Source of the DNA: Candidatus Hodarchaeota archaeon
GTDB taxonomy: Archaea; Asgardarchaeota; Heimdallarchaeia; Hodarchaeales; Hodarchaeaceae
Length of the DNA: 22,946 nucleotides
Assembly (NCBI GenBank): GCA_016840285.1
Contig: JAEOSR010000089.1
Span: forward strand, 1-22,946
Direction: 5' to 3'
This document shows positions 1-8,173 of this stretch, piece by piece (positions within the stretch are counted from its first letter, which is position 1; each line of letters opens with the position of its first letter). The position numbers and the translations under genes were made by a program. A model generated the notes under the pieces. That model saw nothing but the letters and a program-made list of their open reading frames with translations. It did not search any database and was not told the origin of the DNA.

Positions 1-1368
1 GATAATGAAGAGGTTAAAGTCATGTCAATTGGGGTCGCAGGGGAAAATATGGTTAAGTTTGCTTGTGTAACTAGTGAAAGTTTTCGCAATGTAGGTCGTG
101 GTGGAGTAGGAGCGGTGTTTGGGAGTAAAAATTTATTAGCTATTGCAATCAAGGGTTCGAAGAAAGACATTTCTGTAGCAGATATGGAGGCTTTGAATGA
201 ACTAGCCAGTCAACTCCGCAATAGAGCAACACAGGGTCGTACATCTGGCCTTAGATTATATCGTATTGGAACACCAAACTTAGTAACAGTAGCTTCGAAT
301 AGAGACCAAATCCCCGTTCGAAACTTCCAAGAAGGGACAATTGAAAATCCAGCGTTATTTGAAGAAGAAGCTATTAGTCAGTATACTACGAAAAAGAAAC
401 CCTGCTACAAATGTGTCATTTCATGTTCTCATATTTTCAATGACGAATTCTCATATGCAAAAGAAGGACATATTGTAGCGGTTCCCGAGTACGAAACACT
501 CGCGATGTTTGGCCCCAATTGTGGGGTGGATTTTGAAACGGTCATCGAAGCCAATTACTTAGCAAATATGCATTCGCTTGATACAATCTCTCTAGGATCA
601 GCTATAGGCTTTTTCATGGAATGTTCTGAAAAGGATTTAGTACCAAAAAAGTACAAATCTGACAAAATTGCTTTTGGGGATAAAGAAGGCTTACTAAAAC
701 TGATTCATAAAATTGCTAATAGACAAGGAGTGGGAGAAATATTAGCAGAAGGAACAAAAAAAGCGAGTGAGGTTTTTGGGCAAGAGACAGAGCAATTTGC
801 AATCCATGTCAAAGGTTTAGAAATGGCTGCATGGGATCCACGTGGAAGATTGGCATTAGGATTAAGTTATGCTACGGCTGCAGTTGGAGCATCCCATCTG
901 CGTGGTTGGCCAACCTCAACAAAGTCACCCAAGGAGGAACCGGTGACTCTTGACATTGTTGAAAGCCTTGTTAAAGAACAAGATCTGAAAATCATTAAAG
1001 ATTCGTTAATTATCTGCCATTTTACTCATTCTATAATTCCTGCATTAAACTTAGAGGATGGACAAGCTCTTTATTCTACAATCACAGGGTCTCAAACTGA
1101 TGTGAGGGAAATCGCCCAGAATATCTGGAGTTTATCACGATATTTCAATATGAGAGAGTTTGAAGGAGCAGCAGGATTGTATGATCAACTACCATACCGC
1201 TTATTACATGAACCCCTGCCATCAGGTTGTGCTGAAGGATCAAAAGCTTTCCAATCAGAAGATGATTTTAAGCATGGATTGAAAATTTTATATCTAATGA
1301 GAAGATGTCAAGAAAACGGAGACCTTACAATAGAGGAAAAACAAAGAATAGAAGAGCTTATCAAATAG
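1..1368 (+). CDS. Aldehyde:ferredoxin oxidoreductase, 5' end cut off by the window
   Basis: This is the C-terminal part of a tungsten-pterin aldehyde:ferredoxin oxidoreductase, which oxidises aldehydes to carboxylic acids and passes electrons to ferredoxin in the cytoplasm. The frame is open to base 1, so the ATG at 22 is internal. Counting from that ATG, a GRGGVGAVFGSKN stretch (residues 26-38) is typical of the family. Cysteines 128, 131 and 135 (CX2CX3C), with a fourth at 332, match the [4Fe-4S] ligand pattern of AORs, including the roughly 200-residue gap. The segment GLEMAAWDPRGRLALGLSY (265-283) followed by GASHLRGW is the usual pterin/active-site region. The last 50 residues are more divergent than usual: the common YY..RGWD..G.PT ending is LYLMRRCQENGDLT. 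The stop is 14 bases from the convergent GTPase gene. The family is secure; the physiological substrate is unknown. Confidence 0.93.
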   Translation, partial: DNEEVKVMSIGVAGENMVKFACVTSESFRNVGRGGVGAVFGSKNLLAIAIKGSKKDISVADMEALNELASQLRNRATQGRTSGLRLYRIGTPNLVTVASNRDQIPVRNFQEGTIENPALFEEEAISQYTTKKKPCYKCVISCSHIFNDEFSYAKEGHIVAVPEYETLAMFGPNCGVDFETVIEANYLANMHSLDTISLGSAIGFFMECSEKDLVPKKYKSDKIAFGDKEGLLKLIHKIANRQGVGEILAEGTKKASEVFGQETEQFAIHVKGLEMAAWDPRGRLALGLSYATAAVGASHLRGWPTSTKSPKEEPVTLDIVESLVKEQDLKIIKDSLIICHFTHSIIPALNLEDGQALYSTITGSQTDVREIAQNIWSLSRYFNMREFEGAAGLYDQLPYRLLHEPLPSGCAEGSKAFQSEDDFKHGLKILYLMRRCQENGDLTIEEKQRIEELIK

Positions 1369-1382
1369 CCGATATAATTACT

Positions 1383-2609
1383 TCAAGTAATGATTGAGAA
1401 AAAGTTAATAATCCATGGACGGATTTCAACGATAAATTTTTCGGTTACAGGCCCCTCTTCCGCTTTGAATTCGGTACTAATTGAACAAAGGAACAACTTG
1501 ATTGAACCAAATTCTAGCCTATCAATGATAATAAACGTTCCTCCAATCTGACTTAGAATTACGAGCTTTTCATGTCTCTTTTTGCTTTCATAGACTTCTC
1601 TACGAATTGCTTCCATGATTTCCAAAAAGTAATTATCTCTCTGATCTGCTGTTAATTGAGCAGTCCATTCAGCAGCGATAAAACATTTCTCTGTAAGAAG
1701 AAAGCTTGCTGTGAACCCATGTGACTCCGAATAAAATGCTAAGGAATCAGAAAGTATTTCACTTAAGGGAGAGACATCCGCAAAAACTCGTGAGAATACT
1801 TTAACTAGTTCATCAACGTTGAAGATACTTGTTCTTAATGTTCTAAAACTATAATCATATTTAGTCAACACAGGACTAATTTCATTAAGAATGACTTCGA
1901 TAGACTTGTCAAGCTCGTTTTTATCAAGGATTGGATCGTATTTATGGAGAACTAGGTATATTTTAGGTTTTTCTTTCAAATATTTAAATTTGATTAATAG
2001 ATTACTGAGATACTGAGCTGCTTCCGTTGCACGTTCTTCTCTCTGTGTGTCCAATACAAAGATTAGTAGCATTGTTTTTGATAGAAACTGCTTTGGATCA
2101 TCCAAATAAAGTCTGTGAAAACTTGGTTGTCCTCCAAGATCCCATATGGCAATTTTCAAGCCGATAAAATTGAGGTGCTCTATTGAAGCTCCCATCGTGG
2201 GAAAGGCGACAGGTGAAGTTCTTTGCGTTTGTAAGGTTTTAATTAAAGAACTTTTTCCTACTGCCCCCAACCCAGCTATGCAAATACGATGAGATGATAA
2301 AGGTACTTCAGTACTGGTAGCAAATCTGGAAATAATAGATGCGGATAAAGTCCATTTTTCTAGTAATTTTTGACTTATACCAATTTGATCTGCCAATTCA
2401 TGATCAAGATTTGCCAAATCAGAAATTGTTTCCACTCCTGCTTTCCGTTTAAGTCTTGTCGCGTAATATCTACCAATTCCAATAATGGATCTCGTCGTAA
2501 ATCCAGCAATCTCTTCCCGCTTGTACTCATTGACAGATTTTTCGAGGTGTTTGTCCATTATTAGACTCGTTATTCTGTCTGGAAATTTCTCATTGGTATT
2601 ACTGGCCAC
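1383..2609 (-). CDS. HhH-domain Ras/Arf-like small GTPase with roadblock-like C-terminal domain
   Basis: A 408-residue, three-part protein. Residues about 40-95 resemble a helix-hairpin-helix region (GIGRYYATRLKRKAGVETI). Residues about 107-280 form a Ras-superfamily GTPase: G1 GLGAVGKSS (113-121), switch I threonine in FPTMGAS, Arf-like G3 WDLGGQ (156-161) with the catalytic Gln kept, G4 HKYD (222-225; His replaces the usual Asn) and G5 TSIF. Residues about 283-390 read as helix, beta hairpin (FTASFLLTEKCFIAAEW), long helix, then strands, as in roadblock/LC7 or longin folds; this last assignment is tentative. The start is GTG, supported by GGTGA at 2616-2620 six bases upstream; no ATG is better placed. 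Ras-like GTPases with regulatory roadblock folds are characteristic of Asgard archaea. It probably acts as a cytosolic or membrane-surface GTP switch; partners are unknown. Confidence 0.87.
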   Translation of the reverse strand: MASNTNEKFPDRITSLIMDKHLEKSVNEYKREEIAGFTTRSIIGIGRYYATRLKRKAGVETISDLANLDHELADQIGISQKLLEKWTLSASIISRFATSTEVPLSSHRICIAGLGAVGKSSLIKTLQTQRTSPVAFPTMGASIEHLNFIGLKIAIWDLGGQPSFHRLYLDDPKQFLSKTMLLIFVLDTQREERATEAAQYLSNLLIKFKYLKEKPKIYLVLHKYDPILDKNELDKSIEVILNEISPVLTKYDYSFRTLRTSIFNVDELVKVFSRVFADVSPLSEILSDSLAFYSESHGFTASFLLTEKCFIAAEWTAQLTADQRDNYFLEIMEAIRREVYESKKRHEKLVILSQIGGTFIIIDRLEFGSIKLFLCSISTEFKAEEGPVTEKFIVEIRPWIINFFSIIT

Positions 2610-2873
2610 ACCAAGTCACCGATTAGATTCTACGTGACAAAAAAAGAAATTCAGTTATGTTTTCAAGTCCTAATGAGATATAATAATATATTTATTCCTT
2701 TCGAGTAATAAAGTTTATTCTTTAATCATTTCTTTTTGTCAAAAAATTAAGTTAAACAAAAGATTCATAAATAAGATTTTATGATGCTTTGGAAATTTAT
2801 AATATTCTGATATAGTGCCTTTTTACTTGAAGAAAGCACACGAACAACGATTAATACAAGGTGAAACATCACA
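2610..2873. promoter_or_regulatory. Divergent intergenic region with two TATA-like promoters
   Basis: This AT-rich gap separates the GTPase gene (minus) from the acyltransferase gene (plus). A TATA-like block at 2679-2690 (minus-strand reading TATATTATTATA) lies about 70 bases before the GTPase GTG. TTTATAAT at 2796-2803 lies about 75 bases before the ATG at 2874. Each would give a leader of roughly 45-50 bases if transcription starts about 26 bases downstream. No open frame worth calling is seen here. Start sites are inferred from spacing only. Confidence 0.45.
2858..2864 (+). promoter_or_regulatory. Ribosome binding site of the acyltransferase gene
   Basis: AAGGTGA, complementary to the archaeal 16S 3' end, lies nine bases before the ATG at 2874 and fixes that start. 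Confidence 0.7.
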
Positions 2874-4121
2874 ATGAGCTCACGAACAGAAGGTTCCCAA
2901 AAATCATTTTATGTATATTCTGTTGATTTGATGAAAGGGATCGTTTTATTTTTGATGATTTTTGGCCATGCCCTACTATGGTATGACCGATCACGCGCTT
3001 ATGCTTGGTATAAAGGAAAAGAATTATTCCTTCTTTTCAGTAATACGGGAGAAAAAACGTTAGTGTTTTTTTGGTTGATTACAATTGCATTTATGGTGTT
3101 TCCATGCTTTTTCTACGTTTATGGTTTTAACGCAGCCAACTCACTCCTTCGACAAGGCCCAGGGGCTGACCGAGCGAAAGTTAGGAGCCGTTCTATCAGA
3201 AGAGTAATTATTTTATTTTGTGTTGGTTCTTTTGGTCAATCTATTATGGCATTAGTGGCCTGGTTAACCAAAAACATGAGTGGAGAACTTGAGCTCATTA
3301 ACTATATCCTAACTTGGAACTTTTTTCACTTATTTGGATTTACTACGTTGTCATTCCTTGTAATCTTTGAAATAGTTTGGTGGTTGGAAAACCAAGGATA
3401 TAACGCCCAAAAAATCCTTGTGTCTTCACTAGCTGGCATTCTTGTGGTCTTACTTGCCATTTTCCTCATATTCCACGACTATTGGGATCCAGAAACATCC
3501 CAGTATATTGACCTTTCAGTAAAACTAGATTTAACGGACATAATTAAGCATGCTTTGATTGATTATGGCACTACTCCCATTATCCCATGGTTCTCATTTG
3601 GATTAATGGGGGGAATTGCTGCCACCGCTTTAAACCTCCCAGATCTCAAGAGTAGTAAAATGGCTAATCGAAAAGCAGTTATTTTATTAGTAATAGGAGC
3701 AATTTTTTACATCATTGGAGTTTTCTTTTCCTTATTCATTGAAAGAAATATCTCAACACCTGTTATGTATCCTGCTTCTACTACTTTCATTTTTTTCACC
3801 CTGGGAATCCTGACAATTGTTAATATAAGTCTGCTAGTAATCTTTGATTTTGACCATGTTTCATTTAACTACCGCACTAAACTGAAACAGCTACTAATGC
3901 CTCTTGCTATCTTTGGCCAACTATCATTAACAATTTATTTTATCCATAATGTCATTTTTGGCGTTCCAATTGAAATGATGTTTTTTTATCAAAATGACTT
4001 GCTTTTTTTCATCTTTATAATATTTTACTCAATTCTCTTTGTGATAATTGCTGTGATTTGGCGTAGGAGATTTAAGTTCAAATATAGTGTTGAGTGGGCT
4101 ATCCGAAAATTTACCAGTTAA
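2874..4121 (+). CDS. Multi-pass membrane acyltransferase-like protein (HGSNAT/DUF1624 or acyltransferase-3 type)
   Basis: A 415-residue integral membrane protein with about ten hydrophobic segments. The N-terminus SVDLMKGIVLFLMIFGHAL (residues 16-34) matches the first helix of membrane O-/N-acyltransferases of the heparan-alpha-glucosaminide N-acetyltransferase/DUF1624 and acyltransferase-3 groups, where the conserved His (here H32) takes part in acyl transfer. A later LSLTIYFIHNVIFG near the C-terminus resembles the second conserved helix of these families. It probably acylates a sugar, glycan or lipid head group across the membrane, but the substrate cannot be read from sequence. The start is supported by AAGGTGA nine bases upstream. 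It is transcribed alone, divergent from the GTPase and about 250 bases before the ABC operon. The superfamily is likely; the exact family is uncertain. Confidence 0.62.
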   Translation: MSSRTEGSQKSFYVYSVDLMKGIVLFLMIFGHALLWYDRSRAYAWYKGKELFLLFSNTGEKTLVFFWLITIAFMVFPCFFYVYGFNAANSLLRQGPGADRAKVRSRSIRRVIILFCVGSFGQSIMALVAWLTKNMSGELELINYILTWNFFHLFGFTTLSFLVIFEIVWWLENQGYNAQKILVSSLAGILVVLLAIFLIFHDYWDPETSQYIDLSVKLDLTDIIKHALIDYGTTPIIPWFSFGLMGGIAATALNLPDLKSSKMANRKAVILLVIGAIFYIIGVFFSLFIERNISTPVMYPASTTFIFFTLGILTIVNISLLVIFDFDHVSFNYRTKLKQLLMPLAIFGQLSLTIYFIHNVIFGVPIEMMFFYQNDLLFFIFIIFYSILFVIIAVIWRRRFKFKYSVEWAIRKFTS

Positions 4122-4143
4122 TTGTCTAGAAAGAGGTTGAACC

Positions 4144-4218
4144 ATGAGTACTGAAGATCCTAAGGATGAAGAAGAAAACGACGATGACGAGAAAGGAATG
4201 ATGCAACTGCGAAATTAA
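4144..4218 (+). CDS. Possible 24-residue acidic microprotein
   Basis: A short frame begins MSTEDPKDEEENDDDEKG and ends MMQLRN. Nearly half of its residues are Asp or Glu. GAGGTTGA at 4133-4140 resembles a Shine-Dalgarno element but sits only three bases from the ATG. It starts 23 bases after the acyltransferase stop, so it could be co-transcribed. No family is recognised. It may be chance; the acidic run and the SD-like sequence are the only support. Confidence 0.3.
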   Translation: MSTEDPKDEEENDDDEKGMMQLRN

Positions 4219-4344
4219 TATACTCATATCCCCTTGGCCCCAAGTTTAGAAAAGGGACAAGACGGAAATAACCATAAGTCTTGTGACTATTGGATCTAAT
4301 TCTATTTTTTTTCCTATTCCGCTAAGACAACCTTCATTAATTCT

Positions 4345-4352
4345 CTTTAAAA
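4345..4352 (+). promoter_or_regulatory. TATA-like box before the ABC operon
   Basis: TTTAAAAA lies about 30 bases before the GTG/ATG starts at 4374/4380. This spacing would give a leaderless or nearly leaderless transcript for the operon. It is an inference from position and composition only. Confidence 0.3.
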
Positions 4353-4379
4353 AAAGCCAATTCAATGGTGTAAGTGATA

Positions 4380-5072
4380 ATGGAAGATATTATTGAAGTA
4401 ACAGACCTCTACAAGACATTTGAGATCCCAAGAGGCGAAGATATTCAGGTTCTCATGGGAATAAGCCTGAAAGTTAAACCAGGAGAATTTGTTGCCATTA
4501 TGGGGCCTAGTGGGTCAGGGAAATCGACTCTTCTAAACATTTTATCTAGTATTGAAGATATTACAATGGGGACAGTCCTCATCGATGGAGAAGATCTTTC
4601 CGCAGTAAATCTTGTAGAAACACGCAGGCATAAATCCTCCATTATTTATCAAGATTTCAATCTCCTCGAATATTTGACGGCTTTAGAGAATGTCATGTTC
4701 CCAATGATGTTAACAGGAATAAGTGAGAAGAAAGCTAAGAAGAAAGCCCTAGAGCTGCTCGAGAAAGTACAATTAGCCCATCGGTCTGACCATATTCCTG
4801 ATGATTTAAGTGGTGGTGAAAAACAACGAGTTGCTATTGCCCGTGCGCTAGCAAATGACCCAAAAATATTGCTAGCTGATGAACCAACTGGGAATCTCGA
4901 TACTAAGACTGGAGATACGATTATAGAATTATTTCGAGAAATCATCACGGAGAAAAAGATCACTGTAATCATTGTTACTCATGATATTCAGGTAGCACAA
5001 AAAACTGACCGAATTCTGATCCTGCGAGAAGGGACGTTACATCGTGAAGATGAAATTCTGGAGGATCTCTAA
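4380..5072 (+). CDS. ABC transporter ATPase, LolD/MacB-type
   Basis: A nucleotide-binding subunit of the MacB/LolD/FtsE class that powers an FtsX-type permease. Counting from the GTG at 4374, it shows Walker A GPSGSGKST (44-52), Q-loop Gln 93, signature LSGGEKQR (145-152), Walker B ILLADEPTGNLD (165-176) and the switch His 203 in VTHD. The length (about 230) is normal for a stand-alone subunit. GGTG at 4367-4370 is nine bases from the ATG at 4380 but only three from the GTG at 4374, so ATG 4380 is preferred; the two starts differ by two residues. The stop is one base before the permease ATG, which indicates a shared transcript and probable translational coupling. The transported substrate is unknown. 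Confidence 0.92.
   Translation: MEDIIEVTDLYKTFEIPRGEDIQVLMGISLKVKPGEFVAIMGPSGSGKSTLLNILSSIEDITMGTVLIDGEDLSAVNLVETRRHKSSIIYQDFNLLEYLTALENVMFPMMLTGISEKKAKKKALELLEKVQLAHRSDHIPDDLSGGEKQRVAIARALANDPKILLADEPTGNLDTKTGDTIIELFREIITEKKITVIIVTHDIQVAQKTDRILILREGTLHREDEILEDL
5060..5065 (+). promoter_or_regulatory. Ribosome binding site deciding the permease start
   Basis: GGAGGA lies inside the last codons of the upstream ATPase gene, eight bases before the ATG at 5074. It favours this start over the in-frame ATG at 5044. Confidence 0.7.
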
Positions 5073-5073
5073 A

Positions 5074-8000
5074 ATGAGTGATGAATCTACTACTAATACT
5101 CCAAAAGCAGGACGTCTCAGACCCAAAGACAGAGTTTCTTACTTTTGGCATGCTATTCGTTCGTTAAAAAGAAATAAGAGACGTTCTTTATCGATGACCG
5201 CGGGATTAATTTTGGGTATATCCATTCTATCGGGAATATCACTTTACTCCACGGTATTAATGGCTAATGTATATGAGAGTATAATCGAAGGTTCGCCTTA
5301 TGAGATTAGGATGGACTTTAAAGACGTTTTAACTGATAATCAACTAGAAGATTATAATGATCTATTCTTAGAACATCCTTGGGTTTCTGATTCCCAAATT
5401 CTCTATGGTAATGCTCGGACAATAGTTCAGCAATCTGGTGGTTCCACTACTATTTATACTCCGTCATATCTTGAAGCTGAGATACGTGTTGAATATAGCA
5501 ATGAAACTCATAGCGGTTCATATGGTATACTTTATTCTGAGGAGTTATATGATAGCGAAATAGGGGTAAATATTCGAGAGAGGTTAATTACAGGAACAGA
5601 TCCTGACATTTATACAAATACAAGTCCCTATTATCATGGAGTTCTTATAACAGAGGCCTTAGCAGAGTCAGCCAAACTAAGCCAAGGAAACCGATTGAGC
5701 GAGCTAACACTATCAATAGCGATTGAAGATCCAAACGATCCAGGTTATCCTTTTGTCGAAAGAAAAAAAGTAACAAATGTTGCTCTAGCAAATATTACTA
5801 TAGCTGGAATCATGACTGCTGGAGAAGAGGCATCTGCAGGACTATTCTCAGAAGCTATCGAATTTGGTGGTGGAGGAGGAGAGATCTACATTCCAAAAGA
5901 ACTTTTGGAGAAATTAAACAAAACTACTTTTTTCGAAGACTTAAAAGAAAATGAGATGCGATATTGTGCTCTAAAAATCAATGAAAATCATCCTGATTTT
6001 GATCTATCGAATCCATCAGGGGTATCGAGGAAGATAAATCAACTAATAAATGAATTTGAAGCAGATGAAATGTTATTAGGGACGAATCTGGTTCAAGGGA
6101 AATTATTACCTTTTGAAATCATGAGTATTTTCATTTTCATCTTTGATGGTATTTTAACAATACCTGTTGCTATTCTATCTCTCTACCTTCTCTCTTTCGG
6201 TATAGATATCTCTTTACATGACAGGCGTTATCAAGTTGGTATTTTAAAGACTCAAGGTGCAAGTCCAAAACAAATTAAGAGGAAAATCCTATTTGAAGCC
6301 CTCGTGTTAGCTGCTATAGGATTGATTGTGGGCTACATTGTCGCTGTTTTTGGAGCCTGGGTAATTGGAACTGCAACAGGATTTATGAAGTGGAGTGATA
6401 CAGCGATCGAAGAACTACCTGACTTTCTACGCTTATTAATTGATATAGATCAAACTGCTCTTTACGTCGTTGGAGGATTTATTGTTATCATCCTAATTAT
6501 AATGGTTAATGGAAAAGCGAATACATTTATTTCTATGGAGATAACAGAGACAGTTCGACGAACTGATGAGACAAAAAAGGAGGGGTTCCTTCGACGAAAT
6601 AATCTTGATATTATTTTTTTTGGGATAGGCCTCCTTGTCCTCATTCTAGTTTTCTTGCAAGAATATGGAGTAGCAATAGATCTTGGGCCCATGGTTCTAA
6701 TTTTAGGGCTTTTAGGGCCACCTTTTTTCTGGATTGGTGGCGCGGCAGTTGTAGCTCGACTAGCGGTTTGGCTCCCCTCAAAAACTGACCCGATTGTAAA
6801 AAGAGTTGGTTTTCTTAAGGACGTATCAGTTTTAATCAAAGGTAATATCTTCCGAAAATCAGGAGATATTCCTAGGCTAGCACTCATTATTTCTCTGACC
6901 GTTTCTTTTGCGGTTCTTGCTGCTGTTCATGGGTCATCAGGGGAAGCTCATCAAGAACGTATGATCACACATTCTATCGGTGCTGATATAGCTATCACGA
7001 CAAGTATGAATTTCGCTACTACGACTATATCAAATATCAAAAGTCTTGATGATGTCCAAGAGGCAATGGCCATCACTTCCACAGCAGGAATTCTACGTAA
7101 TGATCCTGTTTCAATTTACAGTGTTGATCCAGAAGTGTATGATACTGTAGGAATATGGCACAGTGATGCTCTTCCTGATGAAGAGGATAAAAATAAAGAT
7201 GAGCTAATGAGAGCGTTGAAGAATAATCCAGATGGATGTCTAATCGGTCGGAGTACCCTTATTGAAAAAGGATTAAAAGTAGACCAAAATGTCTCCTTAG
7301 AGATTTTAACGTACTTTTTCAACACCACGAGTTTCTTGATAGAATTTGATTACGTTCCTTGTAACCTCACTATTCTAGGTGAGTTTGACCACACTCCTGC
7401 CGGTATCGGGAGTAGCTCTTTGATTATTAGTCACAGCCTTCTGCATGATTTGATGGAATTCTCTATTTTAGCATCTGTCTTTGACACTTTCCCCGAGGAG
7501 TATAAGGAAAACTTCCCTCCATTCCTTGTGCAACTGATTGAAAATTTTGTTGAGAATCCAAAAGAGATCCTAGCTTCGAAATTTCTTGTACAGGTGAAGG
7601 ATTCAGCCGATGTAGAAGAAATTAAGAGCAGTCTCCTTGAAAATGACTGGGTTATTAAAGTAACAACTCTTCAGGGTGAGATACGAAAAGCAAATGAAAT
7701 TAAACAAATGGATTACGGTATACCAGGACTGCTTACTGCGGATTTTGTGATCTCACTTGTAGCAGCGACTTTAGCAACCTTTATTTTCATGAGTATCTTA
7801 ATGGAACAGCGTAAAAAAGAATTTGCTATACTACGAAGCTATGGAGCATCCCAGCGTCAAATTTATAAGGTTGTATTCAGTGAAACCATCGTTTTGCTTC
7901 TAACATCTGTTTTATGGGGATTATTTATCGGTTTAGGTCTTTCTATTCTATTTAATCCTTTCTTTGGGTTTATGGATATTTTTATTACTCCTTTAAGTGC

Positions 8001-8163
8001 CCTTGCTACAGGTGGTTCCCAAATTGATAGACTATTAGTCTTTGATTGGGTAGAATTGCTTTTTGCAATGCTTGTAACCTTTTTTGCAATGCTATCAGCA
8101 ACTTTCCTAAGTGTTCGTAGTGCGTCAAAAGCGAAGATTTCAACAGTAGTTAGGGAATTATGA
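5074..8163 (+). CDS. Large ABC permease with two FtsX domains (MacB/LolCE-like)
   Basis: A 1029-residue membrane permease with two FtsX (DUF214-type) halves. A cytoplasmic N-terminus is followed by TM1 (about 42-64), an extracytoplasmic domain (about 70-335), a first FtsX core with helices near 350-377, 405-432 and 459-476 and the coupling loop ILKTQGASPKQIKRK, further helices near 509-527, 537-565 and 598-618, a second extracytoplasmic domain (about 620-880), and a C-terminal FtsX core (about 887-1012) with the matching loop FAILRSYGASQRQIYK. In known relatives such permeases extrude lipoproteins, lipids or peptides by mechanotransmission. The ATG at 5074 has GGAGGA at 5060-5065 eight bases upstream. 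An upstream in-frame ATG at 5044 lies inside the ATPase gene and has no such site. Flanking ATPase genes on both sides imply an ABC complex. Confidence 0.9.
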   Translation: MSDESTTNTPKAGRLRPKDRVSYFWHAIRSLKRNKRRSLSMTAGLILGISILSGISLYSTVLMANVYESIIEGSPYEIRMDFKDVLTDNQLEDYNDLFLEHPWVSDSQILYGNARTIVQQSGGSTTIYTPSYLEAEIRVEYSNETHSGSYGILYSEELYDSEIGVNIRERLITGTDPDIYTNTSPYYHGVLITEALAESAKLSQGNRLSELTLSIAIEDPNDPGYPFVERKKVTNVALANITIAGIMTAGEEASAGLFSEAIEFGGGGGEIYIPKELLEKLNKTTFFEDLKENEMRYCALKINENHPDFDLSNPSGVSRKINQLINEFEADEMLLGTNLVQGKLLPFEIMSIFIFIFDGILTIPVAILSLYLLSFGIDISLHDRRYQVGILKTQGASPKQIKRKILFEALVLAAIGLIVGYIVAVFGAWVIGTATGFMKWSDTAIEELPDFLRLLIDIDQTALYVVGGFIVIILIIMVNGKANTFISMEITETVRRTDETKKEGFLRRNNLDIIFFGIGLLVLILVFLQEYGVAIDLGPMVLILGLLGPPFFWIGGAAVVARLAVWLPSKTDPIVKRVGFLKDVSVLIKGNIFRKSGDIPRLALIISLTVSFAVLAAVHGSSGEAHQERMITHSIGADIAITTSMNFATTTISNIKSLDDVQEAMAITSTAGILRNDPVSIYSVDPEVYDTVGIWHSDALPDEEDKNKDELMRALKNNPDGCLIGRSTLIEKGLKVDQNVSLEILTYFFNTTSFLIEFDYVPCNLTILGEFDHTPAGIGSSSLIISHSLLHDLMEFSILASVFDTFPEEYKENFPPFLVQLIENFVENPKEILASKFLVQVKDSADVEEIKSSLLENDWVIKVTTLQGEIRKANEIKQMDYGIPGLLTADFVISLVAATLATFIFMSILMEQRKKEFAILRSYGASQRQIYKVVFSETIVLLLTSVLWGLFIGLGLSILFNPFFGFMDIFITPLSALATGGSQIDRLLVFDWVELLFAMLVTFFAMLSATFLSVRSASKAKISTVVREL

Positions 8164-8173
8164 GATGATATAA

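Noticed and set aside
5044..5073. Upstream in-frame ATG of the permease
   Set aside because: It lies inside the ATPase gene without a ribosome binding site, while ATG 5074 has GGAGGA eight bases before it.
6462..6887. Long antisense open frame inside the permease gene
   Set aside because: It lies fully opposite conserved FtsX helices; its protein is a low-complexity shadow rich in Arg, Ile and Pro.
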